The notes under the pieces were generated by a model that made no database searches, had not been told where the DNA came from, and was given only the letters and a program-made list of their open reading frames with translations. Shown here piece after piece: positions 42,280 to 53,874 of a DNA stretch of 64,000 bases. Made by a program: the position numbers and the translations under genes. Numbering within the stretch: the first letter of the stretch is position 1; every line of letters begins with the position of its first letter. Source of the stretch: Candidatus Eremiobacterota bacterium (GTDB lineage: Bacteria > Vulcanimicrobiota > Vulcanimicrobiia > Vulcanimicrobiales > Vulcanimicrobiaceae); contig JAFAYE010000001.1 of assembly GCA_019240525.1 (NCBI GenBank), forward strand, positions 1,337,300-1,401,299. Reading direction: 5' to 3'.

Positions 42280-43083
42280 CTATTCTGCGAGGACCGCGCG
42301 AAGTTTCTCGAGCGCTTTGGCCTGCAGACGAGAAACGTGCATTTGGGAGACGTTGAGACGCTTGGCGATCTCCGTTTGCGAGACCGATTCGTAGAAACGC
42401 AGATAAATGATCACGCGCTCGCGGCCGGAGAGTACGTCGAAGGCGCGCTCCAAGTTGGCCCGGTCTTCAAGCAGCGCCAAGCCGGCGTCGGAGACGCCGA
42501 CGGTGTCGGCGAGAGTCTGCGATTTCTTGTCCGTTTCGCCGGAGACTTCGCTGTCGAGCGAGAGCAAATTATAAGCCTGTCCCAACTCCTGCGCTTCGAG
42601 GATCTCGTCTTCGCCGGCTTTGAGATGTTCGGCGAGCTCGGCGACGGTGGGGCTGCGGCCCATGTCGATGGCGAGTTTGTCGCTCGCGCGATTGACGGCC
42701 AAGTTGAGCTCTTGCAACCGGCGCGGCACTTTGACCGCCCACCCCTTATCGCGGAAGTACCGCTTAATCTCCCCGACGATTGTCGGCGTGGCGTAGGTCG
42801 TAAACTCGACTCCACGTTCGAGATCGAATCGGTCGATTGCCTTGAGCAAACCAACCGTCCCCACTTGCACTAAGTCGTCGAGCGGCTCGCCGCGGTTGGC
42901 GAAGCGCACCGCGAGAAACCGGACGAGATTGAGGTGAACGACGACGAGTTCGTCGCGCAGTTGTTCGTACTCGCTATCGTGCCGCTCGGGCCGCTCGAGG
43001 TGGCGCTGTCGTGCGCGGCTGAATTGCACGAACAGCGCGCGCGTGCGCTCGCGATCCGGCCTCGTCTCGTCCCGTTCGAACAC
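42280..43083 (-). CDS. SigB/SigF-type alternative sigma factor
   Basis: The 267-residue protein has regions 1.2-2 (LVVVHLNLVRFLAVRFANRGEPLDDLVQVGTVGLLKAIDRFD, GVEFTTYATPTIVGEIKRYFRDKGWAVKVPRRL), region 3 (LNLAVNRASDKLAIDMGRSPTVAELAEHL) and region 4 (LSGRERVIIYLRFYESVSQTEIAKRLNVSQMHVSRLQAKAL). It belongs to the general-stress/sporulation group controlled by partner switching. RsbW- and RsbV-like genes lie just upstream in the same direction. The start is GTG 43083, with a poor ribosome site. Confidence 0.95.
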   Translation of the reverse strand: MFERDETRPDRERTRALFVQFSRARQRHLERPERHDSEYEQLRDELVVVHLNLVRFLAVRFANRGEPLDDLVQVGTVGLLKAIDRFDLERGVEFTTYATPTIVGEIKRYFRDKGWAVKVPRRLQELNLAVNRASDKLAIDMGRSPTVAELAEHLKAGEDEILEAQELGQAYNLLSLDSEVSGETDKKSQTLADTVGVSDAGLALLEDRANLERAFDVLSGRERVIIYLRFYESVSQTEIAKRLNVSQMHVSRLQAKALEKLRAVLAE

Positions 43084-43169
43084 TAGCGTTTCAAGCTACC
43101 AAAACAGCAGAGCAATACCACGCAGGGACGCGCGCACAGGGCGTTTCGAGTCACTCATGTCGAGCGGCC

Positions 43170-43601
43170 TTACGAGCCGCCCGGCCTTTTTACCATGAGC
43201 AAATCGGTCCCATGCGCCGGATGAACGTCGTAGCTGACTTCATCCATGAGCGTCCGAATGAGAAAGATTCCCAAACCGGCGATGCGCGCCTCTTCGAAGT
43301 TCATGCGTTGGCGCTCCGCGGCCTGCGGACCGTGGAGACCGCTGTCGTGTACCCGAATGCGCAACGAATCGTTGAGGGCTTCGCAGGTGAGGGCAATGAA
43401 CTCGCCATGCGGCTCGTGTTGAATTACCGCGGTGCAGGCCTCGGCAACGGCCAGCTTCACGTCCTCGATCTCCTCAATCGAAAAGCGAAGGCGGTTCGCC
43501 ACCGTGGCGGCCGCGAGCCGCGCCAGCCCAACCCATTCGGCTCGGGAAGGGACGCGAAGTTCGACGACCTCCGGAAGCGCCATTTCGACGGCCTGATTCA
43601 C
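43170..43601 (-). CDS. rsbW: RsbW-like anti-sigma serine kinase
   Basis: A 143-residue GHKL ATPase: N-box region VKLAVAEACTAVIQHE and ATP-lid/G region FEEARIAGLGIFLIRTLMDEVSYDV. It would hold the sigma factor inactive and phosphorylate the RsbV protein. It overlaps rsbV by ATGA and lies 86 bases upstream of the sigma gene. GHKL proteins of this length also serve in other partner-switch pathways, but the neighbours make the RsbW role likely. Confidence 0.93.
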   Translation of the reverse strand: MNQAVEMALPEVVELRVPSRAEWVGLARLAAATVANRLRFSIEEIEDVKLAVAEACTAVIQHEPHGEFIALTCEALNDSLRIRVHDSGLHGPQAAERQRMNFEEARIAGLGIFLIRTLMDEVSYDVHPAHGTDLLMVKRPGGS

Positions 43602-43942
43602 ACCAGGGCCTTCATCGCGGCGTCTTCGCTATCGAAGATGCCAAAAATCTTCACCAAACCCGTGATGTCGAAAATTTTCTTGATTTGCGGATTCGTGCAG
43701 ACGAGATTCACCGAACCGCCATGTTCGCGCACGCGCTTGAGGCCGCCAATCAGCACGCCCAGGCCGGTGGAATCGATATAACGGACCTTTTCGAGATTGA
43801 TGACCAAGTGATAGACGCCGCGATCGATGAGCGTGCCGATCGCATCCTTGACCTTCGGTGACGTATAGACGTCGATCTCGCCGCTGAGGTCGACGACGTA
43901 GCACTCGCCCGGGGCTTCGCGCACGTTCACCTTGATGTCCAA
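43598..43942 (-). CDS. rsbV: RsbV-like anti-anti-sigma factor (STAS)
   Basis: A 114-residue STAS protein: VVDLSGEIDVYTSPKVKDAIGTLIDRG and the phosphorylation loop YIDSTGLGVLIGGLKR with Ser58 as the probable target of RsbW. Unphosphorylated, it would free the sigma factor. TTG 43942 is the start, with GAGG 7 bases before. No RsbU-type phosphatase is in the window, so the activating input lies elsewhere. Confidence 0.94.
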   Translation of the reverse strand: MDIKVNVREAPGECYVVDLSGEIDVYTSPKVKDAIGTLIDRGVYHLVINLEKVRYIDSTGLGVLIGGLKRVREHGGSVNLVCTNPQIKKIFDITGLVKIFGIFDSEDAAMKALV

Positions 43943-43944
43943 CT

Positions 43945-44286
43945 CTATCCCTCGGCTTTCCGCTGGAGATCGTCGGCAGTCTCGTCGGCGACCGCTCGGC
44001 CTTCGGCGACGGCGGCATCGATGTTTGCGCGAGCGCTATCGACGACTTGGCGACCGCGGTCGTAAAGCTCCGATACGCTCGATTGCCACTGCGAGGTAAC
44101 GTCGCTCATTTTTCCGCGCAGCTCGCCGGTCGCGTCCATGGCAAAGCCGCCCGCTTCGCGTGCCTTGCCCGCGAGCCGATCGCGCGTCTCTTCTTGCGTC
44201 AAGAGCACCGCGGCGACACCGCCAAGAATGGCACCGATAAGAAAACCGGCGAAGAATCCACCGCCTCCGCCATTGCCCCTACCCAT
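43945..44286 (-). CDS. YtxH-domain protein
   Basis: A 113-residue protein with a Gly-rich start, one membrane helix (FFAGFLIGAILGGVAAVLLTQ) followed by EETRDRLAGKAREAG, and a long amphipathic helical tail; this is the YtxH/general-stress family. In Firmicutes such genes belong to the sigma-B regulon. Here it sits 2 bases upstream of rsbV, which supports a stress role. It is probably anchored in the membrane with the coil in the cytoplasm. Confidence 0.8.
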   Translation of the reverse strand: MGRGNGGGGGFFAGFLIGAILGGVAAVLLTQEETRDRLAGKAREAGGFAMDATGELRGKMSDVTSQWQSSVSELYDRGRQVVDSARANIDAAVAEGRAVADETADDLQRKAEG

Positions 44287-44293
44287 TATTGAA

Positions 44294-44659
44294 TTACTCC
44301 CTGGCCTTTCGATCTTTTCCAGTAACCAAACGCCGTAAACCGGCGGTGATTCCGCTGAGGGTTGCGCCGACGTTGATGATCGCCGGCTCGACGGCGCTTT
44401 TTGTCAAGTCGGCCGTTCGCGAGAGGGCACTCGCCGTCTGCTCGAGCGATCGGGTGACCTCGTCAACGTGGGTCAGAGTACTGCTCACCGGCGTGCCCAC
44501 GCTCTCCAGTTGCCGATCGACGGCGTCCAAGGTGAGCCGAACTCGACCCAGCGTCTTGGCCAGGGCGAGCGCCGCCACGAGAACCCCAATGCCGATCAGG
44601 AGCGCGCCAACGCCCACAAGCACATCGAGAACCAGCGGGCCCCACTCGGTACTGCTCAA
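44294..44659 (-). CDS. DUF948-domain protein
   Basis: A 121-residue protein with one N-terminal membrane helix (LDVLVGVGALLIGIGVLVAALALAKTL) and a helical coiled region (VRLTLDAVDRQLESVGTPVSSTLTHVDEVTRSLEQTASALS), as in DUF948 proteins (B. subtilis YtxG type), which commonly neighbour ytxH. TTG 44659 is the start, with GGAGG 7 bases upstream. Together with the next gene it forms a stress-type pair before rsbV. Confidence 0.8.
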   Translation of the reverse strand: MSSTEWGPLVLDVLVGVGALLIGIGVLVAALALAKTLGRVRLTLDAVDRQLESVGTPVSSTLTHVDEVTRSLEQTASALSRTADLTKSAVEPAIINVGATLSGITAGLRRLVTGKDRKARE

Positions 44660-44690
44660 CCTTCTGCCTCCAGCCGCGCGCCGTTCGTTC

Positions 44691-45860
44691 TTATACTCTA
44701 CCCATCCCCCCGTGCGGGGTTACAGGGCGCCGCTGCTCGGCCAGAACGGCCGGCAGAATCGCGAGGACCCGGTCGATGTCCGATTCCGACGTCGTCGTGC
44801 CCAGGGAGAAGCGAATGGCTCCGCCGTGCCGGCGCCCGTCGCTGCCCAAGGCGGCAAGGACATGGCTGGGCTGCAGGCTCCCCGATGCGCAGGCACTTCC
44901 GGCAGAAACGGCGATACCGGCGAGATCGAGGGCAATAAGCAACGCGGCCGATTCGACACCATCGAAGCTCGCGTTCACGATATTGGGAAGGCGCGGGCCG
45001 GCGCCGTTGATCTGAACGTCGTCGATCGCGACGATCCCCCTTTCGAGGCGATCGCGCAGTCCGGCAACTCTCGCGGTTTGTTCGGGGCGCTCGAGCACGG
45101 CGAGTTCGAGGGCGCGCGCCAGTCCGGCAATGCCGGCCACATTCGGCGTGCCGGCCCGTCGACCGAACTCTTGACCCCCGCCGTGAATGATCGGAGCGAG
45201 GGGCGTGCCCCGGCGGGTATAGAGCATCCCGACGCCTTTGGGTCCGCCAAACTTGTGAGCCGAGAGGGAGAGCAGATCGACGTGCAACTCGTCGGTTTCG
45301 AGCGCAAGCCAACTTGGCGCCTGCACGGCGTCGCTGTGGAACAAAACGCCGCGCGCACGCGCCACTCGAGCGAGCTCGGCAATCGGCTGTACGGTCCCGA
45401 TCTCGTTGTTCGCATACATCACCGAGGCCATGACTGTCGACGGCCGAAGCGCCGCGGCAAATTGATCGACATCAACTCTGCCGCTCGCGCCCACCGGCAA
45501 GACGGTAATTTCAAACCCTTCATCGCGCAGGCGGTCCATCGCACCAAGAACCGCATGGTGCTCGATCGCGGTCGTGACAAGATGCGCTCCCGGTTGCGCT
45601 CTGCGCGCGGTGCCGATCAACGCCAGATTATCGGCCTCGGTTCCGCTCGAAGTAAACGCGATCTCGTTGCGCGTCGCGCGCAAGAGCGAGGCGACCCGTT
45701 CGCGCGCATCATCCAGCACGGCAGCGGCGCGCCGCCCTTCGGCGTGGAGTGAACTTGGGTTAAAATTTGAATCCTCCGCAACCGCGCGCATCGCCTCGCC
45801 CACCTCGGTGCGAAGCGGCGTCGTCGCCGCGTTATCGAGATAAATTCGTTCTCTCTTCAC
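44691..45860 (-). CDS. cysteine desulfurase (NifS/IscS family)
   Basis: The 389-residue PLP enzyme starts MKRERIYLDNAATTPLRTEV and has TSSGTEADNLA, the PLP Lys203 in SLSAHKFGGPKGVG, GGGQEFGRRAGTPNVAG, and catalytic Cys324 in SAGSACASGS. It removes sulfur from cysteine for Fe-S clusters or tRNA thiolation. GTG 45860 is the start because the longer frame precedes the conserved N-terminus by 18 unrelated residues. No IscU or MnmA gene lies beside it in the window. Confidence 0.95.
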   Translation of the reverse strand: MKRERIYLDNAATTPLRTEVGEAMRAVAEDSNFNPSSLHAEGRRAAAVLDDARERVASLLRATRNEIAFTSSGTEADNLALIGTARRAQPGAHLVTTAIEHHAVLGAMDRLRDEGFEITVLPVGASGRVDVDQFAAALRPSTVMASVMYANNEIGTVQPIAELARVARARGVLFHSDAVQAPSWLALETDELHVDLLSLSAHKFGGPKGVGMLYTRRGTPLAPIIHGGGQEFGRRAGTPNVAGIAGLARALELAVLERPEQTARVAGLRDRLERGIVAIDDVQINGAGPRLPNIVNASFDGVESAALLIALDLAGIAVSAGSACASGSLQPSHVLAALGSDGRRHGGAIRFSLGTTTSESDIDRVLAILPAVLAEQRRPVTPHGGMGRV

Positions 45861-45874
45861 AGGTCGTTCACAGT

Positions 45875-45928
45875 ATGCCGCTCTATTATGTGGTTGTGCG
45901 AAGCTCCAACGCACACTCCGAGAAGTAG
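45875..45928 (+). other. mini-ORF in a putative short plus-strand transcript
   Basis: ATG 45875 to TAG 45926-45928 encodes MPLYYVVVRSSNAHSEK (17 residues), with 12 bases to a strong terminator. All flanking genes are on the other strand, so the terminator has no obvious customer except a short transcript from this gap. I see no good ribosome site or -35 box, so a small RNA rather than a peptide may be made. Confidence 0.35.
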
Positions 45929-45940
45929 CAACGGGAAACT

Positions 45941-45974
45941 GGCGGTCCGAGAATCACTCGGACCGCCTTTTTTT
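45941..45974 (+). terminator. strong plus-strand terminator inside the rarA 3' end
   Basis: An 11-bp perfect stem (GGCGGTCCGAG at 45941-45951, CTCGGACCGCC at 45957-45967) with loop AATCA is followed by seven T. The T-run and right arm are the reverse complement of the last rarA codons (Lys-Lys-Arg-Arg-Ser-Glu-stop). No annotated gene on the plus strand precedes it. Confidence 0.8.
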
Positions 45975-47192
45975 GTAGTAGCGGCGTCCGCTCAGAGCCG
46001 GCGGCACATTGAGCCCAGTCACCGTATCGTCGCCGTGGTGGGAATCGCGCTTACCGTAGCCCAACTGCCGCATTAAGCCCGTTGGCGCATTGCGTAGATG
46101 CATCGGAACGGGATCGTTGCGTGTCTGCGTAACGTCCTCCATCGCCGACCCGAAGGCGTCGCCGACCTCTCTGCTTTTCGGAGCGGTTGCCAGATAGAGT
46201 GTCGCGTGCGCGAGCGGAAAGAACCCTTCGGGCATTCCGACGAAATGCGCCGCCTGTTGAGCGGCAACCGCAACTTGCAACCCATGAGAGTCGGCAAGGC
46301 CGACGTCTTCCGAGGCGAAAATTACCAGACGGCGGGCGATGAAGAGCGGGTCTTCTCCGCCGTCGACCATACGCGCCAACCAGTAGAGCGCCGCATCGGC
46401 ATCACTGGCGCGCATCGACTTGATGAACGCGCTGATGGTATCGTAGTGCATGTCGCCGGCTCTGTCGTAGAGCGAAGTTCGGCGCTGCATTGCGTCGCGC
46501 ACGAGTGCGGCATCGACGACGTTCGCGCCGTCCCGCGCCGCGGCCGTGGCAGCGGCGAACTCGAGCGCGTTCAGCGCCGAACGCGCGTCACCGTTGGCAA
46601 GTGAGATCAAAATTCCGCGGGCATCGTTCTCGAGAGCGAGATCGAGGGCGCCCAAGCCGCGCTCGGGCTCGCGCAGCGCGCGGTCGACGATCAGACCGAC
46701 TTCATCATCGGAAAGCGGCTGGAGCACGAAAACGCGCGCGCGGGAAAGAAGCGCAGAGTTTACTTCGAAGGACGGATTTTCCGTTGTCGCGCCGATGAAC
46801 GTCACCGTGCCATCCTCGACGTACGGCAGCACGGCATCTTGCTGCGCTTTGTTGAAGCGATGGATTTCGTCGATGAAGAGAACGGTGCGCCTGCCGACGC
46901 GCCTCCTGGCGCCCGCATCTCGCACGACGCGCCTGAGGTCGGCCACCCCCGCACTAACCGCCGACATTCCTTCGAAGTGCGCTCCGGTTGAAGCGGCGAC
47001 AATTTGGGCGAGCGTCGTCTTTCCGCTGCCGGGCGGACCCCACAGTATCATTGATGGCACCGCGTCACGCTCGATGGCGGCGCGCAATGCGCGGCCCGGT
47101 CCTAGGAGCGACTCTTGCCCCACGAACTCGTCGAGCGTTCGCGGACGCATGCGCGCGGCCAGCGGCGGCTCTTGACGAGCGAAGTCGAGCAT
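45954..47192 (-). CDS. rarA: replication-associated recombination protein A (MgsA/RarA)
   Basis: A 412-residue AAA+ protein: LAARMRPRTLDEFVGQESLLGPGRALR, Walker A (WGPPGSGKTTLA), Walker B (TVLFIDEIHRFNKAQQDAVLP), sensor 1 (FIGATTENPSFEVNSALLSRA), then SLYDRAGDMHYDTISAFIKSMRASDADAALYWLARM and LGYGKRDSHHG. It acts at stalled forks and with SSB. ATG 47192 overlaps the upstream stop (TGATG). The C-terminus is RYYKKRRSE rather than the usual longer RYYEPTDRGYE-type end, because the terminator occupies these codons. Confidence 0.95.
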   Translation of the reverse strand: MLDFARQEPPLAARMRPRTLDEFVGQESLLGPGRALRAAIERDAVPSMILWGPPGSGKTTLAQIVAASTGAHFEGMSAVSAGVADLRRVVRDAGARRRVGRRTVLFIDEIHRFNKAQQDAVLPYVEDGTVTFIGATTENPSFEVNSALLSRARVFVLQPLSDDEVGLIVDRALREPERGLGALDLALENDARGILISLANGDARSALNALEFAAATAAARDGANVVDAALVRDAMQRRTSLYDRAGDMHYDTISAFIKSMRASDADAALYWLARMVDGGEDPLFIARRLVIFASEDVGLADSHGLQVAVAAQQAAHFVGMPEGFFPLAHATLYLATAPKSREVGDAFGSAMEDVTQTRNDPVPMHLRNAPTGLMRQLGYGKRDSHHGDDTVTGLNVPPALSGRRYYKKRRSE

Positions 47193-47914
47193 CACGGAGG
47201 CGAGCTGGATACGGGTCGAGTCAATCCGTTCTTCGGAATCTTGAGCGGCCGCGGAGTCGCCAATCGGCGACGCATCTCGCTGGGAAACTGCATGGTAACG
47301 TCGCCCTCCGCGTGCGCCGTACCGGTGGCGGTATTGTAGAGAACTTGTCGGGCCGTCATGCTTCGCGCGCCTTGGGTAATGTGCACGCCGCCTTCGAGGA
47401 ATAGGGTATGATCGGCGTCGTTCAGGGTTCCCGTGTCCGCGTTGACGACGGTGTCGGCCTGAACGTAGTGCACGTTCCCGATTGCTTTGTACAGCTTGGC
47501 GGCGCCATCGATCTGGGCCTTATCGGCGGTCAAGGTCGACGGGCTCGACGCGCGCGGCGACTCGCCTCCGGCAAGACTCTGCGCGCTGCCTTCCGTGTCG
47601 TGCACGACCACATGGCCGTTGAGATAGAGCACCTGTTGCTTGTAGTTTCCGTTGGCGCGGTCGGCGCTGACGTCTCCGCCGCTACGGGTCATCACGACTT
47701 TGTCAGGCGTGCTAAAATCGCCGTTCTTGAAGTTCGCATCCAGCGAGCTCGCATGGACCGTCCAGACGCCAAGATCGAATGATGCGGGCACGGGAGCCGC
47801 GGCGCCGCTTCGGTTTGCGGACGGCGCCGTATGCGCCCGAGGACGTGGCCCGTGCGTGGGCGATGCGGTCGCCAGTGGGGTTGCGAGCGCTGCGAGGATG
47901 ACGAGTGTGATCAT
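47192..47914 (-). CDS. OstA/LptA-like periplasmic protein
   Basis: The 240-residue product has a signal peptide (MITLVILAALATPLATASP), then a Pro/Ala linker and an OstA-type beta jelly-roll repeat region (GDVSADRANGNYKQQVLYLNGHVVVHDTEG, STLTADKAQIDGAAKLYKAIGNVHYVQADTVVNADTGTLND, ARSMTARQVLYNTATGTAHAEGDVTM). This family includes LptA, which bridges lipopolysaccharide across the periplasm. Its presence supports an outer membrane with LPS-like lipid. It starts 13 bases after the YrdC gene and is coupled to rarA. Confidence 0.8.
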   Translation of the reverse strand: MITLVILAALATPLATASPTHGPRPRAHTAPSANRSGAAAPVPASFDLGVWTVHASSLDANFKNGDFSTPDKVVMTRSGGDVSADRANGNYKQQVLYLNGHVVVHDTEGSAQSLAGGESPRASSPSTLTADKAQIDGAAKLYKAIGNVHYVQADTVVNADTGTLNDADHTLFLEGGVHITQGARSMTARQVLYNTATGTAHAEGDVTMQFPSEMRRRLATPRPLKIPKNGLTRPVSSSPP

Positions 47915-47927
47915 CGGAGGGATCTCA

Positions 47928-48635
47928 TTATCGAAGTTTATCCTGAGAGGAGTCCGCAAGGGCAACGAAGGGCGAACGTACCTTCACCGTGGGTCGTTCG
48001 ATCGGCCCCAGCGACTCGTTCAGGCGAGCCGCCGAAACGGCGCCCTCTCGTAGCAAACGAGCATGGCTGCCGGAGAGATCGACGATCGAGGATTCGCTGT
48101 CGTAGCGCGTCGGTCCGTGGTCGACCAGCAGGTCCGCGTCAGGCAACATCGAGCGGTCCTCTCCGCCTCGATAGCGTGGACCGTGCGGCGGGTTTGCCGT
48201 GGTGCCCGCGATGGGGCCGCACCGTTCGAGGATCGCTTGCGCGTATGGATCGTCGGGCACGCGAAAGGCGACCGTCTGCAGGCCGGCCGCCAATTCGTCG
48301 CTCACGAAAGCCGGTTTTCGAATCAGGAGAATGACCGGAGCCGGGAGCAACCGTTTGGCAGCGTTCATCGCCAGCGGGTTGTCGCGCGCATACTCGACAA
48401 ACTCCTGCGGCGTTGCCACGTGAATAGTGAGGGGCCGGTTGTCGGGCCGGCCTTTCGCCGCGTAGACACGATCGATCGCTCCGAAATCGTATGGATCGCA
48501 GCCCACGAGATAACTCGTATCGTTCGGCATGATCACCGTGCCGCCCGAAAAGAGCACGGCCGCTACCTCTTCGGCGACGTCTTCGGCTGTGGCCGAACGC
48601 GCATCGATGATGCGACCAATCCGCTCGACCGGCAA
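47928..48635 (-). CDS. tsaC: YrdC/Sua5-family threonylcarbamoyl-AMP synthase
   Basis: A 235-residue protein of the YrdC fold: LFSGGTVIMPNDTSYLVGCDPYD, RVYAAKGRPDNRPLTIHVATPQEF, PVILLIRKP, VAFRVPDDPYAQAILERCGPIAGTTANPP and ESSIVDLSG. These residues bind ATP, threonine and bicarbonate to make threonylcarbamoyl-AMP for t6A37 of tRNAs. The usual KxR motif is present as KGRPDNR. Length lies between TsaC (about 190) and Sua5 (about 340), with a short C-terminal extension. Confidence 0.88.
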   Translation of the reverse strand: MPVERIGRIIDARSATAEDVAEEVAAVLFSGGTVIMPNDTSYLVGCDPYDFGAIDRVYAAKGRPDNRPLTIHVATPQEFVEYARDNPLAMNAAKRLLPAPVILLIRKPAFVSDELAAGLQTVAFRVPDDPYAQAILERCGPIAGTTANPPHGPRYRGGEDRSMLPDADLLVDHGPTRYDSESSIVDLSGSHARLLREGAVSAARLNESLGPIERPTVKVRSPFVALADSSQDKLR

Positions 48636-48638
48636 AGC

Positions 48639-49628
<990 letters not shown>

Positions 49629-49644
49629 CTACGGTAAGAAAACG

Positions 49645-50997
49645 TTATCCGGCAGCGGAGACGCGCGGATATTCGCTCGTCTCGAAAAGCCCTGTCGGCT
49701 CGACGAGCGGAGTTACGCCGCTGCTGCGCTGCACCTGCCCGCCAAGCTCGGAGAGCAGCTCTTCGAGCCGCTCGTAGCCGCGGTCGATATATTCGAGACC
49801 GATGATTTCGGTTTCACCAACGGCTGCTAGACCGGCGACGACGAGCCCGGCACCTGCGCGAATGTCCGGCGCCTCGACCGGCGCGCCCGAGAGCTGCTTT
49901 GGTCCCTTGATCACGGCGGCATTGCTCTCCATCGTTACCTTGACGTCGGCTCCCATGCGTGCCAGCTCGTTGACGTAGGAAAAACGAGCGTTGAAAATCG
50001 ACTCTTCGACAACGCTCGTCCCGGGGCACGTGCAAAGGAAGCCGACGACTTGAGGCTGCAGATCGGTCGGGAAACCGGGAAAAGGCGCGGTGAGGATATC
50101 CGTTCCACCGGTGATTCCCTGCGCTTTGACACGAATCCAATCGTTACCGGTCATCGTTACGACCCCGCACTCGACCAGCTTGTAGGTCAACGTCGCCAAA
50201 TCCTCAGGCCTGCATTTGGTCACCGTCACGTCACCGCGCGTCACCGCTCCGGCGAGCAGCAAGGTCCCCGTGACGATGCGATCCGCGATAATCTCGTACT
50301 CGACCCCGGTGAGCTCGCGCACGCCGTCGATAACGATCGTGTCGGTTCCATGCCCCGCGATTTTCGCGCCCATCTTGATGAGAAAATTCGCAAGGTCGAC
50401 GACCTCCGGCTCCATAGCGACGTTGTCGAGCCGCGTCGTTCCGTCGGCCAAGACCGCGGCGAGCATGGCGTTCTTGGTCGCGCCGACGCTCGGTATTCGA
50501 AATTCGATCTCGGTGCCCCGCAACCGCGCAGTTTTAGACTGCGCAATCAGGTAGCCGTGGGCGTTGTGAACGTCGCATCCCAGCGCGCGAAAGGCTTGCT
50601 CGTGCATATCGGTAGCGCGCGTTCCGAGCACGCAGCCTCCCGGGAGCGGCACCTCCGCACGTCCGAAGCGCCCAAGCAGCGCACCCACGACGTCGAAGGA
50701 AGCCGCCAGTTTTCGCACGAGTGCATACGGTGCGCGGTAGGATGCGGCATTGCTCGCATCGATCGTCATCGTGTTATCGCCTTCGTAGCGAATGCGAGCG
50801 CCGAGCGCTTCGAGTAGCGACGACATCACGGAAACGTCGGTAATGCGCGGAATGCGGTGCAGGGTCACCGTGCCGCGCGCCAGCAACGCGGCAGCCATAA
50901 TCGGCAGGGCGGCGTTCTTCGCGCCGTGCGTCGCGACCGAACCTTCCAGCCGCGCGCCGCCTCGAATCCGAAGCGTGGTTTCAAGCCGATCCAGCAT
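49645..50997 (-). CDS. murA: UDP-N-acetylglucosamine 1-carboxyvinyltransferase
   Basis: A 450-residue enolpyruvyl transferase: LRIRGGARLEGSVATHGAKNAALPIMAAALLA (Lys of the KNAALP motif), the fosfomycin-target Cys in PLPGGCVLGTRATDMHEQAF, and FPTDLQPQVVGFLCTCPGTSVVEESIFNARFSYVNELARMGADV. It makes the first committed peptidoglycan precursor. The catalytic Cys is kept, so fosfomycin sensitivity is expected. A C-terminal tail of about 25 residues exceeds the E. coli length. It follows atpC on the same strand, as in Firmicutes. Confidence 0.97.
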   Translation of the reverse strand: MLDRLETTLRIRGGARLEGSVATHGAKNAALPIMAAALLARGTVTLHRIPRITDVSVMSSLLEALGARIRYEGDNTMTIDASNAASYRAPYALVRKLAASFDVVGALLGRFGRAEVPLPGGCVLGTRATDMHEQAFRALGCDVHNAHGYLIAQSKTARLRGTEIEFRIPSVGATKNAMLAAVLADGTTRLDNVAMEPEVVDLANFLIKMGAKIAGHGTDTIVIDGVRELTGVEYEIIADRIVTGTLLLAGAVTRGDVTVTKCRPEDLATLTYKLVECGVVTMTGNDWIRVKAQGITGGTDILTAPFPGFPTDLQPQVVGFLCTCPGTSVVEESIFNARFSYVNELARMGADVKVTMESNAAVIKGPKQLSGAPVEAPDIRAGAGLVVAGLAAVGETEIIGLEYIDRGYERLEELLSELGGQVQRSSGVTPLVEPTGLFETSEYPRVSAAG

Positions 50998-51033
50998 CGT
51001 CGAAATCTACGTTCGCGTGTGCGCTCCGCTCGC

Positions 51034-53873
<2,840 letters not shown>

Positions 53874-53874
<1 letters not shown>

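Noticed and set aside
43084-43169. Sigma-B-type promoter before the sigma gene
   Set aside because: No GTTT-N13-GGGTAT pair; only a loose GGTAT-like stretch is present.
44289-45752. 487-codon plus-strand open frame
   Set aside because: Antisense to the cysteine desulfurase and DUF948 genes; composition is low-complexity and has no family match.
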